From the NCBI RefSeq assembly GCF_012395815.1, contig NZ_JAAZQQ010000007.1:62001-126000 (forward strand): DNA of 64,000 nt, read 5' to 3'. The notes under the pieces were generated by a model. It saw only the letters and a list, made by a program, of their open reading frames with translations, made no database searches and had not been told where the DNA came from. Source of the DNA: Roseicyclus persicicus (GTDB lineage: Bacteria; Pseudomonadota; Alphaproteobacteria; Rhodobacterales; Rhodobacteraceae). Below are positions 1-9,918 of the stretch, in pieces. Position 1 is the stretch's first letter. Each line of letters starts with the position of its first letter. Position numbers and translations under genes: made by a program.

Positions 1-521
1 CCGAGGTCGATCCGCCATTCCAGCGCGGCGCTGCCGAAGCCGCCCTGCAGGTCGGCCTCCCGCGTCCAGCCGCGCCCCAGCGCCACGAAGCCCTGCAGCT
101 GCTGCGGCGCGTCGCGCTCGGCGGTCTCGTCGCGGTAGCGGGCGACCTGCGCCGCCTGCTCGGGCGTCAGCGCGCCCGACGCCTCGGCGGCGGCGAGGTG
201 GTAGGCGGCCACGTCGTAGGCCCCGAGGGCGAAATAGGCGATGGCCAGCTCGATCCGCGCGCCGACGTTGCGCGGCTCGAGGTCGACGAAGCGTTCCAGC
301 GTCGCCGCCGCGGCCTCGAAGTCGCGCAGCTGCACCGACAGCCGGGCGTATTGCAGCATCAGGGCGCGGTCGGCGGGGGCGGCCAGAAGCTGGGCAAAGA
401 CCGCCTGCCGCTGGCTCTCGAGCGCGGGCGCCTGGGCGGCGGCGGGACCGGCCAGCGCCAGGGTGGCGGCGACGGCCAGGGCGGTACAGGTCGGCAGGAC
501 ACGGGACAGTGCAAAGGCCAT
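1..521 (-). CDS. TPR-containing exported protein, 3' end cut by window edge
   Basis: Minus-strand reading frame with ATG at 521. It opens with a typical Sec signal peptide: a short basic start, a run of Ala/Leu/Val, and an AAAQA-type cleavage site at about residue 31. The mature part has TPR-like helix pairs, for example LMLQYARLSVQLRDFEAAAA followed by ARIELAIAYFALGAYDVAAY. After about residue 140 it changes to FVALGRGWTREADLQGG, which could begin a beta-barrel or surface domain. The coding frame is open to the left edge, so the C-terminus is missing. By architecture it is a periplasmic or outer-membrane TPR protein. The specific function is unknown. Confidence 0.7.
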   Translation of the reverse strand, partial: MAFALSRVLPTCTALAVAATLALAGPAAAQAPALESQRQAVFAQLLAAPADRALMLQYARLSVQLRDFEAAAATLERFVDLEPRNVGARIELAIAYFALGAYDVAAYHLAAAEASGALTPEQAAQVARYRDETAERDAPQQLQGFVALGRGWTREADLQGGFGSAALEWRIDL

Positions 522-653
522 GTCACCCTCCGGACGGGAACAACCACGCGAAACAGCGTCAGGCTAGGCACCGAAAGCGCTTCGAATCAACACCGGCGTG
601 CGCCGAACCCGCGCCCGGGCCGCGATTGCGTCCTTGCGGCAACGCCCGGCCGG

Positions 654-1472
654 TCAGTCGCCCAGCTTGGCGTGGATCTCGTCGAGGTCGATCTCGCCCA
701 CCGGCATCTTGTTGCCGGGGTTCTCGAAGTCGTATTTGAACAGCTCGAAATCGCGGTGGTAGATCTCGTAGACGAGGTGCATGGCGAGGTCGTCGAAATA
801 GGCCTCGACGGGGTGTTCGCGCTTCGGCCCGTGCCCTTCGCTCTCGTTGAAGCGCGGCACCGCCTTGAGGTCGACGGGCTGCCGCGTGTCGATCGCGTCC
901 AGCACCTGCTGCATGCCCTCGTCGAACTTCTCGGTCCAGAAGATGCGGTCGTAGCGGCCGCCGTTGGCGATCAGCGTCGAGATGTGGCCCGCCATGGCGG
1001 ACCAGTGGATGTCGGGCTCCATCGGGCGGCGCCAGCGGATGGTGTCGCGGGCGAACAGCAAAAAGCGCCGGAACGACGCGATCTGGTCGAACTCGCCCTT
1101 GCCATCCTCGCCGCCTACCTCGATCCCGTACTTCTGGATCAGGAGCGGCACCAGGTTGCCCCGGTAGCGCTTGCCGTTGCGCTGGATGCCGCAGATCTTG
1201 TCGAAAAACGACGACAGGATGCGGGTGTAGGGGTTGCGCACGCAGGTGAAGGTGAAGGACTTGTGCGCCTTCACGTTGCCCTCGATCAGGGGCTGGCTGG
1301 CCTCGATCGACCACTTGTGCAACCCCGACGTCGCATCGTGGATGTCACCGTCGTAGTAGGTGCCGTGGTCGGAGTAGTACATGATCTGCCCGATGGTCGA
1401 GCAGGCGCATTTCGGCACCACGCGGTAGACCACGCTTTCGCTTTCCGTCATCCAGGTTCCGGGAAACCCCAT
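654..1472 (-). CDS. Sulfotransferase family 2 protein
   Basis: 272 residues. The N-terminal VPKCACSTIG matches the 5'-phosphosulfate binding loop of Sulfotransfer_2 enzymes, and CVRNPYTRILSSFFDKI matches the 3'-phosphate binding segment, so it probably transfers sulfate from PAPS to a glycan or other acceptor. The start at 1472 is chosen because GAGGCGAGGG lies just upstream. An in-frame ATG at 1553 would sit inside the divergent promoter region. It diverges from a GT14 glycosyltransferase, and the pairing suggests both act on the same surface glycan (inference). The acceptor cannot be read from sequence. Confidence 0.82.
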   Translation of the reverse strand: MGFPGTWMTESESVVYRVVPKCACSTIGQIMYYSDHGTYYDGDIHDATSGLHKWSIEASQPLIEGNVKAHKSFTFTCVRNPYTRILSSFFDKICGIQRNGKRYRGNLVPLLIQKYGIEVGGEDGKGEFDQIASFRRFLLFARDTIRWRRPMEPDIHWSAMAGHISTLIANGGRYDRIFWTEKFDEGMQQVLDAIDTRQPVDLKAVPRFNESEGHGPKREHPVEAYFDDLAMHLVYEIYHRDFELFKYDFENPGNKMPVGEIDLDEIHAKLGD

Positions 1473-1536
1473 GCCCTCGCCTCGTTCCGTTGTCGTGTGC
1501 CCGGCCCCGCCGGCGTCGTCGCCATAAAGAGCAAAC

Positions 1537-1550
1537 AAGACGTGCGTCTT
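1537..1550. promoter_or_regulatory. Palindrome in the divergent sulfotransferase/GT14 promoter region
   Basis: The 140-bp gap between the two divergent starts is locally AT-rich and holds AAGACG-TG-CGTCTT, a perfect 6-bp inverted repeat. A TTGAAG hexamer overlaps its left flank on the minus strand and TTTATG lies about 19 bp further, a poor -35/-10 match. It is a candidate operator for coordinate control of both genes. No regulator is identified. Confidence 0.35.
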
Positions 1551-1612
1551 CAATCTGCGTTAGGTATTGGTATGGGAACAAAAAGGAAAGATTGAGGCGA
1601 GCTGTTTCCGGC

Positions 1613-3190
1613 ATGGCGAAGATAGCCTTCATCCTGCTCTGCCATAAGGATGTCCCCGCGATCATCCGCCAGGCGCAGCGCCTGACGGCGACGGGCGACT
1701 GCGTCTCGATCCACTTCGACGCCCGGTCCAAGGCGGCGGACTACGCCATGCTGACCGAGGCGCTGGCCGACAACCCCGCCGTCGCCTTCGCGCGCAAGCG
1801 GGTGAAATGCGGCTGGGGCGCCTGGAGCCTCGTGCGCGCCACGCTGAACGCGCTCGAGGTCGCCGAGGAGCGGTTCGCCGACGCCACCCATTTCTACATG
1901 CTGTCGGGCGACTGCATGTCGGTGAAATCGGCGGCCTACGCCCATGCCTTCCTCGACGCGCACGACCGCGACTACATCGAGAGCTTCGACTTCTTCACCT
2001 CGGACTGGATCAAGACCGGCTTCAAGGAGGAGCGGCTGATCTACCGGCACTGGTTCAACGAGCGCACGCAGAAATGGCTGTTCTACCGCAGCTACGAGTT
2101 GCAGAAGGCGCTGGGCCTGAAACGCGCCATCCCCGACGACATCGAGGTGCAGATCGGCAGCCAGTGGTGGTGCCTGCGCCGGCGCACCATCGAGAAGGTG
2201 CTGGAGTTCTGCCGCCAGCGGCGCGACGTGGTGCGCTTCTTTTCCACCACCTGGATCCCCGACGAGACCTTCTTCCAGACGCTGGTCCGCCACCTCGTGC
2301 CCGAGCGCGAGATCGAAAGCCGCACGCTGACCTTCAAGATGTTCAGCGATTACGGGATGCCGGTCACCTTCTACAACGACCAGTACGACCTGCTGCTGAG
2401 CCAGGACTACCTGTTCGCGCGCAAGATCAGCCCCGAGGCGACCTTGCTCAAGGACCGGCTGGGCGCGCTGTGGGAATCCGACCGCACCCGCTTTGCCGTC
2501 AGCCAGGAAGGCGAGAAGCTGCACCAGTTCCTGACCGGCCGCGGGCGCATCGGCAAGCGCTACGGCACGCGGTTCTGGGAACGCGAAAGCACGCTGGGGC
2601 CCGACCGCACGCTCTACATGCTGGTGTGCAAGAAATGGCACGTGGCCAAGCGGCTGCTCCATGCCGCCTCGGACCGGCTCGACGTGCGGGGGGTCGAATA
2701 CCTGTTCGACGAGGCCACCTGCCCGGTGCCGCACCTGGGCGGGCTCGAACGCACGCTGGAAAAGCGCAACCGCCACCGCCGCGCGCTGATGCGGATGCTG
2801 TTCGACTACTACGGCACCGACCGCCTGATGATCTGCCTCGACCCCGGCAACATCGCCCTGATGAAGGATTTCATGTCCGACCGGGCCAACGCGCGCATCC
2901 TGGAACTGCAGTGCGTCTTCGACGACCAGTATCTCGTCGGCCACGCGCACCGGGTGGGGCTGGCCACCTCGGACACGCCGGGCGAGGTGATCGCGCGGAT
3001 GCTGCCGACGCTGCGCCACGAGTTCGCCGACGAATCCGTGCGCATCCGCGACGCCGAGTTCCCGCGCCACTGGCGCATCCGCCAGGACCGTGACGCCCGC
3101 GAGAACGCCGAGGTGCTGGCCGATTTCTTCGACGCCGACCGCGACACCGCCCGCGCGCTGGCCGAAACCCCCTACCTGTTCGCCGACTGA
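1613..3190 (+). CDS. GT14-type (Branch family) beta-1,6-N-acetylglucosaminyltransferase-like protein
   Basis: 525 residues starting MAKIAFILLCHKD. The first about 290 residues match the bacterial Branch/GT14 fold: LLCHKD near the start, FYMLSGDCMSVKS around residue 105, QWWCLRR and WIPDETFFQTL in the acceptor half. The remaining about 230 residues form a second domain typical of Rhodobacterales members (DUF5928-like by recognition). No signal peptide is present, so it is probably cytoplasmic or peripheral. ATG 1613 has GAGGCGAG about 12 nt upstream. The longer open frame from 1490 reads through the intergenic promoter and is rejected. It likely adds GlcNAc-type sugars to a surface glycan. The donor and acceptor are inferred from family only. 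Confidence 0.8.
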   Translation: MAKIAFILLCHKDVPAIIRQAQRLTATGDCVSIHFDARSKAADYAMLTEALADNPAVAFARKRVKCGWGAWSLVRATLNALEVAEERFADATHFYMLSGDCMSVKSAAYAHAFLDAHDRDYIESFDFFTSDWIKTGFKEERLIYRHWFNERTQKWLFYRSYELQKALGLKRAIPDDIEVQIGSQWWCLRRRTIEKVLEFCRQRRDVVRFFSTTWIPDETFFQTLVRHLVPEREIESRTLTFKMFSDYGMPVTFYNDQYDLLLSQDYLFARKISPEATLLKDRLGALWESDRTRFAVSQEGEKLHQFLTGRGRIGKRYGTRFWERESTLGPDRTLYMLVCKKWHVAKRLLHAASDRLDVRGVEYLFDEATCPVPHLGGLERTLEKRNRHRRALMRMLFDYYGTDRLMICLDPGNIALMKDFMSDRANARILELQCVFDDQYLVGHAHRVGLATSDTPGEVIARMLPTLRHEFADESVRIRDAEFPRHWRIRQDRDARENAEVLADFFDADRDTARALAETPYLFAD

Positions 3191-3201
3191 CGGAGCCCCC
3201 G

Positions 3202-3585
3202 ATGCCCTACGCCTACGATCCCCAGAACATCTTCGCCAAGATCCTGCGCGGCGAGATCCCGAACCGGACCGTGCTGGAAACCGAGCACACCCTGGCCTTC
3301 GAGGACATCTATCCGCAGGCGCCGATCCATGTGCTGGTGATCCCGAAGGGGCCCTATGTGTGCGCCGACCATTTCGCGCTGGCGGCCTCGGACGCCGAGA
3401 TCGTGGATTTCACCCGCAGCATCGGGCGCATCTGCGCCGATCTGGGCATCCAGCCGGGCGAGGGCGGGCAGGGGTTCCGCACCATCTCGAACGCGGGCGA
3501 GGTGGCGGTGCAGGAGGTGCCGCATTACCACGTCCACATCCTGTCGGGGCGGCCGCTGGGCCGGATGCTGCAAAAGGCGGGGTGA
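3202..3585 (+). CDS. HIT family protein (HINT-like nucleotide hydrolase)
   Basis: 127 residues with the histidine triad HYHVHIL (His108, His110, His112) near the C-terminus and the N-terminal [13 protein letters not shown] typical of HINT/PKCI proteins. Members hydrolyse nucleoside phosphoramidates such as AMP-lysine, and the physiological substrate in bacteria is often unclear. The start has GGAG about 6 nt upstream. It lies 11 bp after the glycosyltransferase stop on the same strand and is probably co-transcribed. A palindrome array follows 11 bp after its stop. Confidence 0.93.
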   Translation: MPYAYDPQNIFAKILRGEIPNRTVLETEHTLAFEDIYPQAPIHVLVIPKGPYVCADHFALAASDAEIVDFTRSIGRICADLGIQPGEGGQGFRTISNAGEVAVQEVPHYHVHILSGRPLGRMLQKAG

Positions 3586-3596
3586 GCCGGTAACCG

Positions 3597-3640
3597 CGGG
3601 AAAACTCGAGTTTTCCCGTGCGAAAGACTCGAGTTTTTCG
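3597..3640. repeat. Palindrome array A (two hairpins) after the HIT gene
   Basis: Hairpin 1 (3597-3618) is a perfect 22-bp palindrome with arm CGGGAAAACTC around centre CTCGAG. Two bases (TG) follow. Hairpin 2 (3621-3640) has left arm CGAAAGACTC and right arm GAGTTTTTCG, with one G-T pair that is still a G-U pair in the plus-strand RNA. It belongs to the same family as arrays at 24056, 30491, 46504, 55838 and 62771. Confidence 0.8.
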
Positions 3641-3748
3641 CCACGGAACCCGCGCGTTTCCCGCCGCCCCCGCGACGCCCGCGCCCCTTGCCCGGTGGCC
3701 TGCAACCTGCCATATCGCCCAGCGACGACCGCAGCCGAGGACAGACCC

Positions 3749-3940
3749 ATGCCCATCGCCCCGCCCGAAACCGAGATCGTCACCGCCTGGCGCGTCGCCT
3801 GCGACGGCGGCGAGGGCGCGCTGGGCCATCCGCGCGTCTGGCTGTCGATCCCGCAGGACCGCGGCTGGGTCGAATGCGGCTACTGCGACAAGAAATTCGT
3901 CCACGCCGACTTCGCCGACACGGTGAAGGCGTCCGACTGA
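3749..3940 (+). CDS. CHCC zinc-finger domain protein (NDUFS6-like)
   Basis: 63-residue protein. Cys18, His27, Cys43 and Cys46 (in [11 protein letters not shown]) form the zf-CHCC pattern seen in the 13-kDa/NDUFS6 accessory subunit of complex I and in short bacterial homologues. ATG 3749 is the only start that gives the family length. The longer open frame upstream crosses palindrome array A. It ends 2 bp before the next gene. Role in complex I assembly is possible but not shown here. Confidence 0.82.
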   Translation: MPIAPPETEIVTAWRVACDGGEGALGHPRVWLSIPQDRGWVECGYCDKKFVHADFADTVKASD

Positions 3941-3942
3941 CC

Positions 3943-4617
3943 ATGCTGCGCGCCGTCCTCCGGGGCCTCCGGCGCGCGGTCACGGCGCTGGGCCTCGGGC
4001 TCGGCGCCTTTCTCGCCGCGGCGGCGCTGGGCGGCCTGATCCCCGGCCGCGCGGCCGACCTTCCGGCGGGCGACACGGTCGAGATCGCGCTGCTCTACGG
4101 GCCGATCCATGTCGATTTCCTGCTGCCCGCCACCGACGAGACGCGGGCGGCCTTTGGCTTCGCCGCCGGCGCGGGCGTGCCGGTGGGCCACCCCGACGTG
4201 CGGCACCTGATGGTCGGCTGGGGCGCGCGGGAGTTCTACACCACCGCCGGCACCTTCGCCGACATCACCGCCGCCGCCACGCTGCGCGCCGTCACCGGCG
4301 ACGCCTCGGTCCTGCGCATCGAGGTGATCGGAGAGTTCCCGCCCGGCTTCGACCCGCCGCGCCTGCGCCTGTCGCGGGACCAGTATGCCGCGCTCCTGTC
4401 GGCCATCGCGGCCACCGCCGACGGCCCGCCGATCCCGACCGCGGGCTTCACCCCGACGGACGGGTTCGTCACGGCGGCGGGGCGGTTCCACCTGTTCCGC
4501 ACCTGCAACACCTGGGTGTCCGACATGCTGCGCGCCGCGGGCATCCCCGCCGGGGCCTGGACGCCCACGCCCTACGCCGTCCGCCTCGGGCTGTGGCGCG
4601 CGGGGCTTCCGGGCTGA
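3943..4617 (+). CDS. TIGR02117/DUF2459-like membrane-anchored protein
   Basis: 224 residues. It has a basic N-terminus followed by one hydrophobic segment (about residues 10-32), then a soluble domain with HVDFLLP, VGWGAREFY and a late FRTCNTWVSDMLRAAG segment. The last resembles the Cys-containing motif of papain-like or NlpC-like folds in this family (His56-type and Cys residues would be the candidates). Function is unknown. The start is 2 bp after the zinc-finger gene, indicating one operon. Confidence 0.72.
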   Translation: MLRAVLRGLRRAVTALGLGLGAFLAAAALGGLIPGRAADLPAGDTVEIALLYGPIHVDFLLPATDETRAAFGFAAGAGVPVGHPDVRHLMVGWGAREFYTTAGTFADITAAATLRAVTGDASVLRIEVIGEFPPGFDPPRLRLSRDQYAALLSAIAATADGPPIPTAGFTPTDGFVTAAGRFHLFRTCNTWVSDMLRAAGIPAGAWTPTPYAVRLGLWRAGLPG

Positions 4618-4687
4618 AAACCGGGGTCGCGGCCTGCGCCGGCCCGCGCTAGAACGGACCCGAATGAGGAAGCGGAAGGGGCACGGC

Positions 4688-7492
4688 ATGGCATTCGGCA
4701 AGGGACATCACCTGCATCTCGTCGACGGCTCGGCCTTCATCTTCCGCGCCTACCACGCGCTGCCGCCGCTCACGCGGAAATCCGACGGCCTGCCCATCGG
4801 CGCCGTGTCTGGCTTCTGCAACATGATCCACCGCATGATCGAGGCCAACACCGGCCCCGAGGCGCCGACCCATGCCGCGGTGGTGTTCGACAAGGGCAGC
4901 CACACCTTCCGCAACGATCTCTACGATCTCTACAAGGCCAACCGCGACGAGATGCCCGAGGACCTGCGCCCGCAGATCCCGCTGACCCGCGAGGCGACCC
5001 GCGCCTTCAACATCGCCTGCCTGGAGCTGGAGAACTACGAGGCCGACGACATCATCGCCACGCTGGCGCGGCAGGCGCGCGAGGCCGGCGGCCGCGTCAC
5101 CATCATCTCGTCCGACAAGGACCTTATGCAGCTCGTGGGCGGCGGCGTCGAGATGTTCGACGCGATGAAGAACACCCGCATCGACAGCGAGGGCGTCGAG
5201 GCCAAGTTCGGGGTCTCGCCGGACAAGGTGGTGGACGTGCAGGCGCTGGCCGGCGACAGCGTCGACAACATTCCCGGCGCGCCCGGCATCGGGGTCAAGA
5301 CGGCCGCGCTCCTGATCAACGAGTTCGGCGACCTCGAGACGCTGCTGGCGCGCGCCGACGAGGTGCCCCAGCCCAAGCGCCGCCAGACCCTGATCGACTT
5401 CGCCGACCAGATCCGGCTGTCGAAGCGGCTGGTCACGCTGGATGCCCACACGCCGATCGACGTGACGCTGGACGACCTCGAGGTGCGGGAGCCCGACCCC
5501 GAGACGCTGCTGGCCTTCCTCGGCAAGATGGAGTTCCGCACGCTGACCAGGCGCATCGCGGACGGCATGGGCGTCGAGGCCCCCGCCATCCCCGACACCG
5601 ACCCGCGCGGCGCCGATCCCGTGGCCGAAGAGGCGCCCAAGGCGCCCCCCATCGACCGGTCCACCTATGAGACCGTGCGCGACGCCGCGGCGCTCCGGTC
5701 CTGGATCGACCGCGCGATGGCGCGTGGCGAGGTGGCGCTCGACACCGAGACCACGGGCCTCGACGAGATGACGGCGGACCTCGTGGGCATCTCGCTCGCC
5801 ACCGGGCCGGGGGTGGCCTGCTACATTCCCCTGACCCACAGGGCCGAGGCGGGCGAGGGGCTGTTCGGCTCCGACGCGCTGGCGGACGGCCAGATGCCGC
5901 TCGACGACGCGCTGGCGATGCTGAAGCCGCTGCTGGAAGACGGCTCGGTCCTCAAGATCCTGCAAAACGCGAAATACGACGTGAAGATCCTTGCCCGCTA
6001 CGGGATCGACGTGGCGCCGATCGACGACACGATGCTGATGTCCTACGCGATGAACGCAGGGCTCCACGGGCACGGCATGGACGCGCTGAGCGAGCGCTAC
6101 CTCGGCCACAACCCCATCCCCATCAAGGAGCTGATCGGCTCGGGCAAGAGCCAGGTCACCTTCGACCGGGTCAAGATCGCCGACGCCGCGACCTATGCCG
6201 CCGAGGATGCCGACGTCACCTGGCGGCTCTGGCAGGCGTTCCGCCCCCAGCTCCACCGCGCCCGTGTCACCACCGTCTACGAGACGCTGGAACGCCCGCT
6301 GGTGCCGGTGCTGGCGCGGATGGAAATGGCCGGCATCAAGGTCGACCGCGACGTGCTGTCCCGCATGTCCAACGCCTTCGCGCAGAAGATGGCGGGGCTG
6401 GAGGCCGAGATCCACGAGCTGGCCGGCGAACCCTTCAACGTGGGCTCGCCCGCGCAGCTGGGCGAGATCCTGTTCGAGAAGCTGGGCCTGCCCGGCGGCG
6501 AAAAGGGCAAGACCGGCAAGTATTCCACGCCCGCCGACGTGCTGGAGGACCTCGCCACCGAGCACGACCTGCCGGCCCGCGTGCTCGACTGGCGGCAGCT
6601 GTCCAAGCTGAAATCCACCTACACCGACGCGCTGCAGGGCCACATCAACCGCGACACGGGGCGGGTGCACACCTCCTACGTCATCGCGGGCGCGAACACC
6701 GGGCGGCTCGCGTCCACCGACCCCAACCTGCAGAACATCCCCGTGCGGACCGAGGAAGGCCGCCGCATCCGCGAGGCCTTTGTCGCCGACGCGGGCAAGG
6801 TGCTGGTCAGCCTCGACTATTCCCAGATCGAGCTGCGCATCCTCGCCCATATCGCGGGGATCGACGCGCTGAAGCAGGCCTTCCGCGAGGGGCAGGACAT
6901 CCACGCCGCGACGGCGTCGGAGATGTTCGGCGTGCCGCTCGACCAGATGACGCCGGACGTGCGGCGGCAGGCCAAGGCGATCAACTTCGGCGTGATCTAC
7001 GGGATTTCCGGCTTCGGCCTCGCGCGCAACCTGCGCATCCCGCGGGCCGAGGCGCAGGGCTTCATCGATCGCTATTTCGAGCGGTTTCCCGGCATCAAGG
7101 ACTACATGGAGGCGACCAAGGGCTTCGCCAAGGCGAACGGCTACGTGCAGACGCTGTTCGGGCGCAAGATCCACACGCCCGAGATCAACGCCCGTGGCCC
7201 CGGCGCGGGCTTCGCCTACCGCGCGGCGATCAACGCGCCGATCCAGGGCACGGCCGCCGACATCATCCGCCGCGCGATGATCCGCATGGACGACGCCATC
7301 GCGGGCCTGCCCGCCCGGATGCTGCTGCAGGTCCACGACGAACTGCTCTTCGAGGTCGACGAGGGCGCCGCCGACGCGCTCATCGCCCGCGCGCGGGAGG
7401 TGATGGAGGGGGCCGCGCACCCGGCCGTGCATCTCGACGTGCCGCTGGTGGTGGACGCGGGGCAGGGCGCGAACTGGGCCGAGGCGCATTGA
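4688..7492 (+). CDS. polA: DNA polymerase I
   Basis: 934 residues, the usual PolA length. The N-terminal 5'-3' exonuclease domain (about 1-290) starts [18 protein letters not shown]. The 3'-5' exonuclease domain (about 310-510) keeps acidic residues in [24 protein letters not shown] and [10 protein letters not shown], so proofreading looks intact. The polymerase domain contains motif [14 protein letters not shown], motif [15 protein letters not shown] and motif [19 protein letters not shown] lies 8 nt before ATG 4688. An alternative in-frame ATG at 4664 would add eight residues. It fills gaps at Okazaki fragments and repair sites. Confidence 0.98.
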   Translation: MAFGKGHHLHLVDGSAFIFRAYHALPPLTRKSDGLPIGAVSGFCNMIHRMIEANTGPEAPTHAAVVFDKGSHTFRNDLYDLYKANRDEMPEDLRPQIPLTREATRAFNIACLELENYEADDIIATLARQAREAGGRVTIISSDKDLMQLVGGGVEMFDAMKNTRIDSEGVEAKFGVSPDKVVDVQALAGDSVDNIPGAPGIGVKTAALLINEFGDLETLLARADEVPQPKRRQTLIDFADQIRLSKRLVTLDAHTPIDVTLDDLEVREPDPETLLAFLGKMEFRTLTRRIADGMGVEAPAIPDTDPRGADPVAEEAPKAPPIDRSTYETVRDAAALRSWIDRAMARGEVALDTETTGLDEMTADLVGISLATGPGVACYIPLTHRAEAGEGLFGSDALADGQMPLDDALAMLKPLLEDGSVLKILQNAKYDVKILARYGIDVAPIDDTMLMSYAMNAGLHGHGMDALSERYLGHNPIPIKELIGSGKSQVTFDRVKIADAATYAAEDADVTWRLWQAFRPQLHRARVTTVYETLERPLVPVLARMEMAGIKVDRDVLSRMSNAFAQKMAGLEAEIHELAGEPFNVGSPAQLGEILFEKLGLPGGEKGKTGKYSTPADVLEDLATEHDLPARVLDWRQLSKLKSTYTDALQGHINRDTGRVHTSYVIAGANTGRLASTDPNLQNIPVRTEEGRRIREAFVADAGKVLVSLDYSQIELRILAHIAGIDALKQAFREGQDIHAATASEMFGVPLDQMTPDVRRQAKAINFGVIYGISGFGLARNLRIPRAEAQGFIDRYFERFPGIKDYMEATKGFAKANGYVQTLFGRKIHTPEINARGPGAGFAYRAAINAPIQGTAADIIRRAMIRMDDAIAGLPARMLLQVHDELLFEVDEGAADALIARAREVMEGAAHPAVHLDVPLVVDAGQGANWAEAH

Positions 7493-8070
7493 GCCGCCCC
7501 CGCCCAAGGCCCCGGACGCCCAAGGGCGAGACGCGGCTGATCGCGTTCAACAAGCCGATGGACGTGCTGAGCCAGTTCACCGATGACGGCCACTGGCCGG
7601 GGCTGAAGCGGTGGCTCGACATGCCGGGGATGTATCCGGCGGGGCGGCTCGACCGGGATTCCGAGGGGCTCCTGTTGCTGACGAACGACGGCATCCTGCA
7701 GGCGCGGCTGACCGATCCGAAATCGCACACGCCCAAGACCTACTTCGCGCTGGTCGAGGGCACACCCACGGCCGGGGCGCTCGATGCGCTGCGGGCCGGC
7801 GTCACGCTGAAGGACGGGCCGACGAGACCGGCCAGGGTCGAGGAGGTGGCGGCCCCCGGCTGGCTCTGGCCGCGCGACCCGCCGGTCCGGTTTCGGCTCA
7901 ACGTCCCCGAGGCCTGGCTGAAACTGACCATCACCGAGGGCCGCAACCGGCAGGTGCGCCGCATGTGCGCCCATGTCGGCCTGCCCGTGCTGCGCCTGAT
8001 CCGCTGGTCGGTCGGCCCCCACACGCTCGAGGGGCTGCCCCCCGGCACCTGGAAGGCGCTTCAGCCTTGA
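7489..8070 (+). CDS. rluE: 23S rRNA pseudouridine synthase E-type
   Basis: 193 residues. Contains [18 protein letters not shown] with the catalytic Asp, and late [14 protein letters not shown]. The [15 protein letters not shown] opening and [12 protein letters not shown] segment are characteristic of RluE (position 2457 in E. coli 23S rRNA). The start is a TTG at 7489-7491 that overlaps the polA stop (TTGA), with GAGGCGC upstream, so translation is probably coupled. The substrate position is inferred from the family. Confidence 0.92.
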   Translation: MSRPRPRPRTPKGETRLIAFNKPMDVLSQFTDDGHWPGLKRWLDMPGMYPAGRLDRDSEGLLLLTNDGILQARLTDPKSHTPKTYFALVEGTPTAGALDALRAGVTLKDGPTRPARVEEVAAPGWLWPRDPPVRFRLNVPEAWLKLTITEGRNRQVRRMCAHVGLPVLRLIRWSVGPHTLEGLPPGTWKALQP

Positions 8071-8083
8071 TCTTGTAGAAGAA

Positions 8084-8416
8084 TCACGCCAGCTGGTCGT
8101 AGGCCTCGATCGCCTTGGCCCCGTACATGTAGCCCGGGCCGCCGTTCATCAGGACGCAGACGTTGATCGTCTCGGCCACCTCGTCGCGGGTGGCCCCGGC
8201 GCGGATCGCGGCCTTCACGTGGAAGCCGATGCAGTCGACGCACTGCTTGGACACCGCGATGGCCAGCGCGATCAGCTCCTTTTCCTTGGTGGTCAGCGCC
8301 CCCTCGGCCAGCGCCGCGTCGTGCAGCTCGTGAAAGCCCCGGGCCGTGGCCGCCTGCTCGGCGCGCAGCGGCTTGAGGATCGCGGAGGTGTGGCGGAGCG
8401 TGTCTTTCCAGTCCAT
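8084..8416 (-). CDS. Carboxymuconolactone decarboxylase family protein (AhpD-like)
   Basis: 110 residues. The helical core includes SKQCVDCIGFHVKAAIRAGATRDEVAE. The CxxC plus His pattern is that of AhpD-like peroxidase/reductase members of the CMD family rather than true decarboxylases. ATG 8416 is chosen for family length, with AAAGG upstream. An in-frame ATG at 8494 would add 26 unrelated residues. It converges with rluE, with 13 bp between stops. Confidence 0.85.
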   Translation of the reverse strand: MDWKDTLRHTSAILKPLRAEQAATARGFHELHDAALAEGALTTKEKELIALAIAVSKQCVDCIGFHVKAAIRAGATRDEVAETINVCVLMNGGPGYMYGAKAIEAYDQLA

Positions 8417-8591
8417 CGTCGGGCCTTTGCAACAGGGGGTGTCGCCCCCCGTTAAGGCCGCCGCCGGCCACGGGCCTTGCGGCAGATCAAACAACCGGCC
8501 GCCCCGAAAAAGACGAGGCCGCAGCGGTCATCCCGCGCGGCCCCGTCCTGTACGCGGCGCCACTCCTCCCCCGGACGCCGCTATTCCTTGC

Positions 8592-9908
8592 TCATGCAAG
8601 CATGACCATGGGAGACTCGAGGTTGTCAACGATAGCCTGCAGCAGCTCGGCCCCCAGCGCCCCGTCGATGACCCGGTGATCGACCGACAGGGTGACCGAC
8701 ATCACGGTCGCCACGGTCAGCTCGCCGTCCTTGCCCACCACGGGTTTCTTGACGCCCGCGCCGACGGCAAGGATCGCGCCGTGGGGCGGGTTGATGACGG
8801 CGTCGAAGTTGTCGATGCCGTACATGCCGAGGTTCGAGATCGCGAAGGTGCCGCCGACATATTCATGCGGCGCCAGCTTGCGGTCGCGGGCGCGGGTGGC
8901 GAGGTCCTTCATCTCGGACGACAGCGCCGAGAGGGATTTGGCGTGCGCGTCCTTGAGGACGGGGGTGAAGAGGCCCCCGTCGACGGCCACGGCCACGGCC
9001 ACGTCCGACGGCTTCAACCGCAGCATCCGGTCGCCGGCCCAGACGGCATTGGCCGCCGGCACCTGCTGGAGCGCGTTGGCACAGGCCTTGATGATGAAGT
9101 CGTTCACCGACAGCTTGACGCCGCGCCCTTCGAGCTGGGCGTTCAGCTGGGCGCGGAACTTCATCAGCGCGTCCAGCTTGATGTCGCGCCGCAGGTAGAA
9201 ATGCGGGATCGTCTGCTTGGCCTCGGTGAGGCGCGCGGCGACGGTCTTGCGCATCCCGTCGAGCTTGACCTCCTCGTAGGCGCGGCCCTCGTACATGCGC
9301 ATGACCTGCGCCGCGTCCGGGCCCGCGGGCATGGCGGCGGGCTTGGCCGGGGCGGCCGGCGCGGCGGCGGCGGCGGCCGGGGCAGGGGCGGCGGCCTTGG
9401 GCGCGGCGGTCGCGCCCTCGACGTCGGCCTTCACGATCCGGCCATGGGGGCCCGAGCCCGCGATCTGCGCGAGATCGAGGCCCTTGTCCTTGGCGATGCG
9501 CCGCGCCAGCGGCGACGCGAAGACGCGGCTGCCGTCGGCGGCGGCCGGCGCGGCGGGCGCCGGGCTGGCGGCCGGGGCGGGGGCCGCGGCGGGGGCGGCT
9601 GCGGCCGGGGCAGGGGCCTCGGCCTTGGCCGGGGCCTTGGCGGCGCCCATGTCGGCGGCGCTTTCGCCCTCGCCCAGCAGGATGGCGATCGGGGCGTTCA
9701 CCTTCACGCCCTCGGTGCCTTCTTGTACAAGGATCTTGCCGATCACGCCCTCGTCGACGGCCTCGAACTCCATCGTCGCCTTGTCGGTCTCGATCTCGGC
9801 CAGGATGTCGCCGGACGCGACGGTGTCGCCTTCCTTGACCAGCCACTTGGCCAGCGTGCCCTCCTCCATCGTGGGGGAGAGCGCCGGCATCAGGATTTCC
9901 GTGGGCAT
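8592..9908 (-). CDS. pdhC: Pyruvate dehydrogenase E2, dihydrolipoamide acetyltransferase
   Basis: 438 residues. The lipoyl domain (1-80) carries lipoylated Lys43 in [10 protein letters not shown]. An Ala/Pro-rich flexible linker follows, then a peripheral subunit-binding domain ([14 protein letters not shown]). A second Ala/Pro linker precedes the catalytic domain with DHRVIDGA near the C-terminus (His411, Asp415). It transfers acetyl groups from lipoate to CoA and forms the core of the complex. GAGGAG precedes the start. It is 10 bp downstream of pdhB and in one operon pdhA-pdhB-pdhC. Confidence 0.97.
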   Translation of the reverse strand: MPTEILMPALSPTMEEGTLAKWLVKEGDTVASGDILAEIETDKATMEFEAVDEGVIGKILVQEGTEGVKVNAPIAILLGEGESAADMGAAKAPAKAEAPAPAAAAPAAAPAPAASPAPAAPAAADGSRVFASPLARRIAKDKGLDLAQIAGSGPHGRIVKADVEGATAAPKAAAPAPAAAAAAPAAPAKPAAMPAGPDAAQVMRMYEGRAYEEVKLDGMRKTVAARLTEAKQTIPHFYLRRDIKLDALMKFRAQLNAQLEGRGVKLSVNDFIIKACANALQQVPAANAVWAGDRMLRLKPSDVAVAVAVDGGLFTPVLKDAHAKSLSALSSEMKDLATRARDRKLAPHEYVGGTFAISNLGMYGIDNFDAVINPPHGAILAVGAGVKKPVVGKDGELTVATVMSVTLSVDHRVIDGALGAELLQAIVDNLESPMVMLA

Positions 9909-9918
9909 CGCGTTCTCC

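Noticed and set aside
4649-7507. A 952-codon open frame on the minus strand opposite polA
   Set aside because: It is an antisense shadow of polA in high-GC DNA: composition is Ala/Arg/Gly/Val-rich with no recognisable domain, and polA motifs are intact on the plus strand.
8084-8494. Longer start (8494) for the carboxymuconolactone-decarboxylase-like gene
   Set aside because: The additional 26 residues look unrelated to the family. ATG 8416 gives family length.
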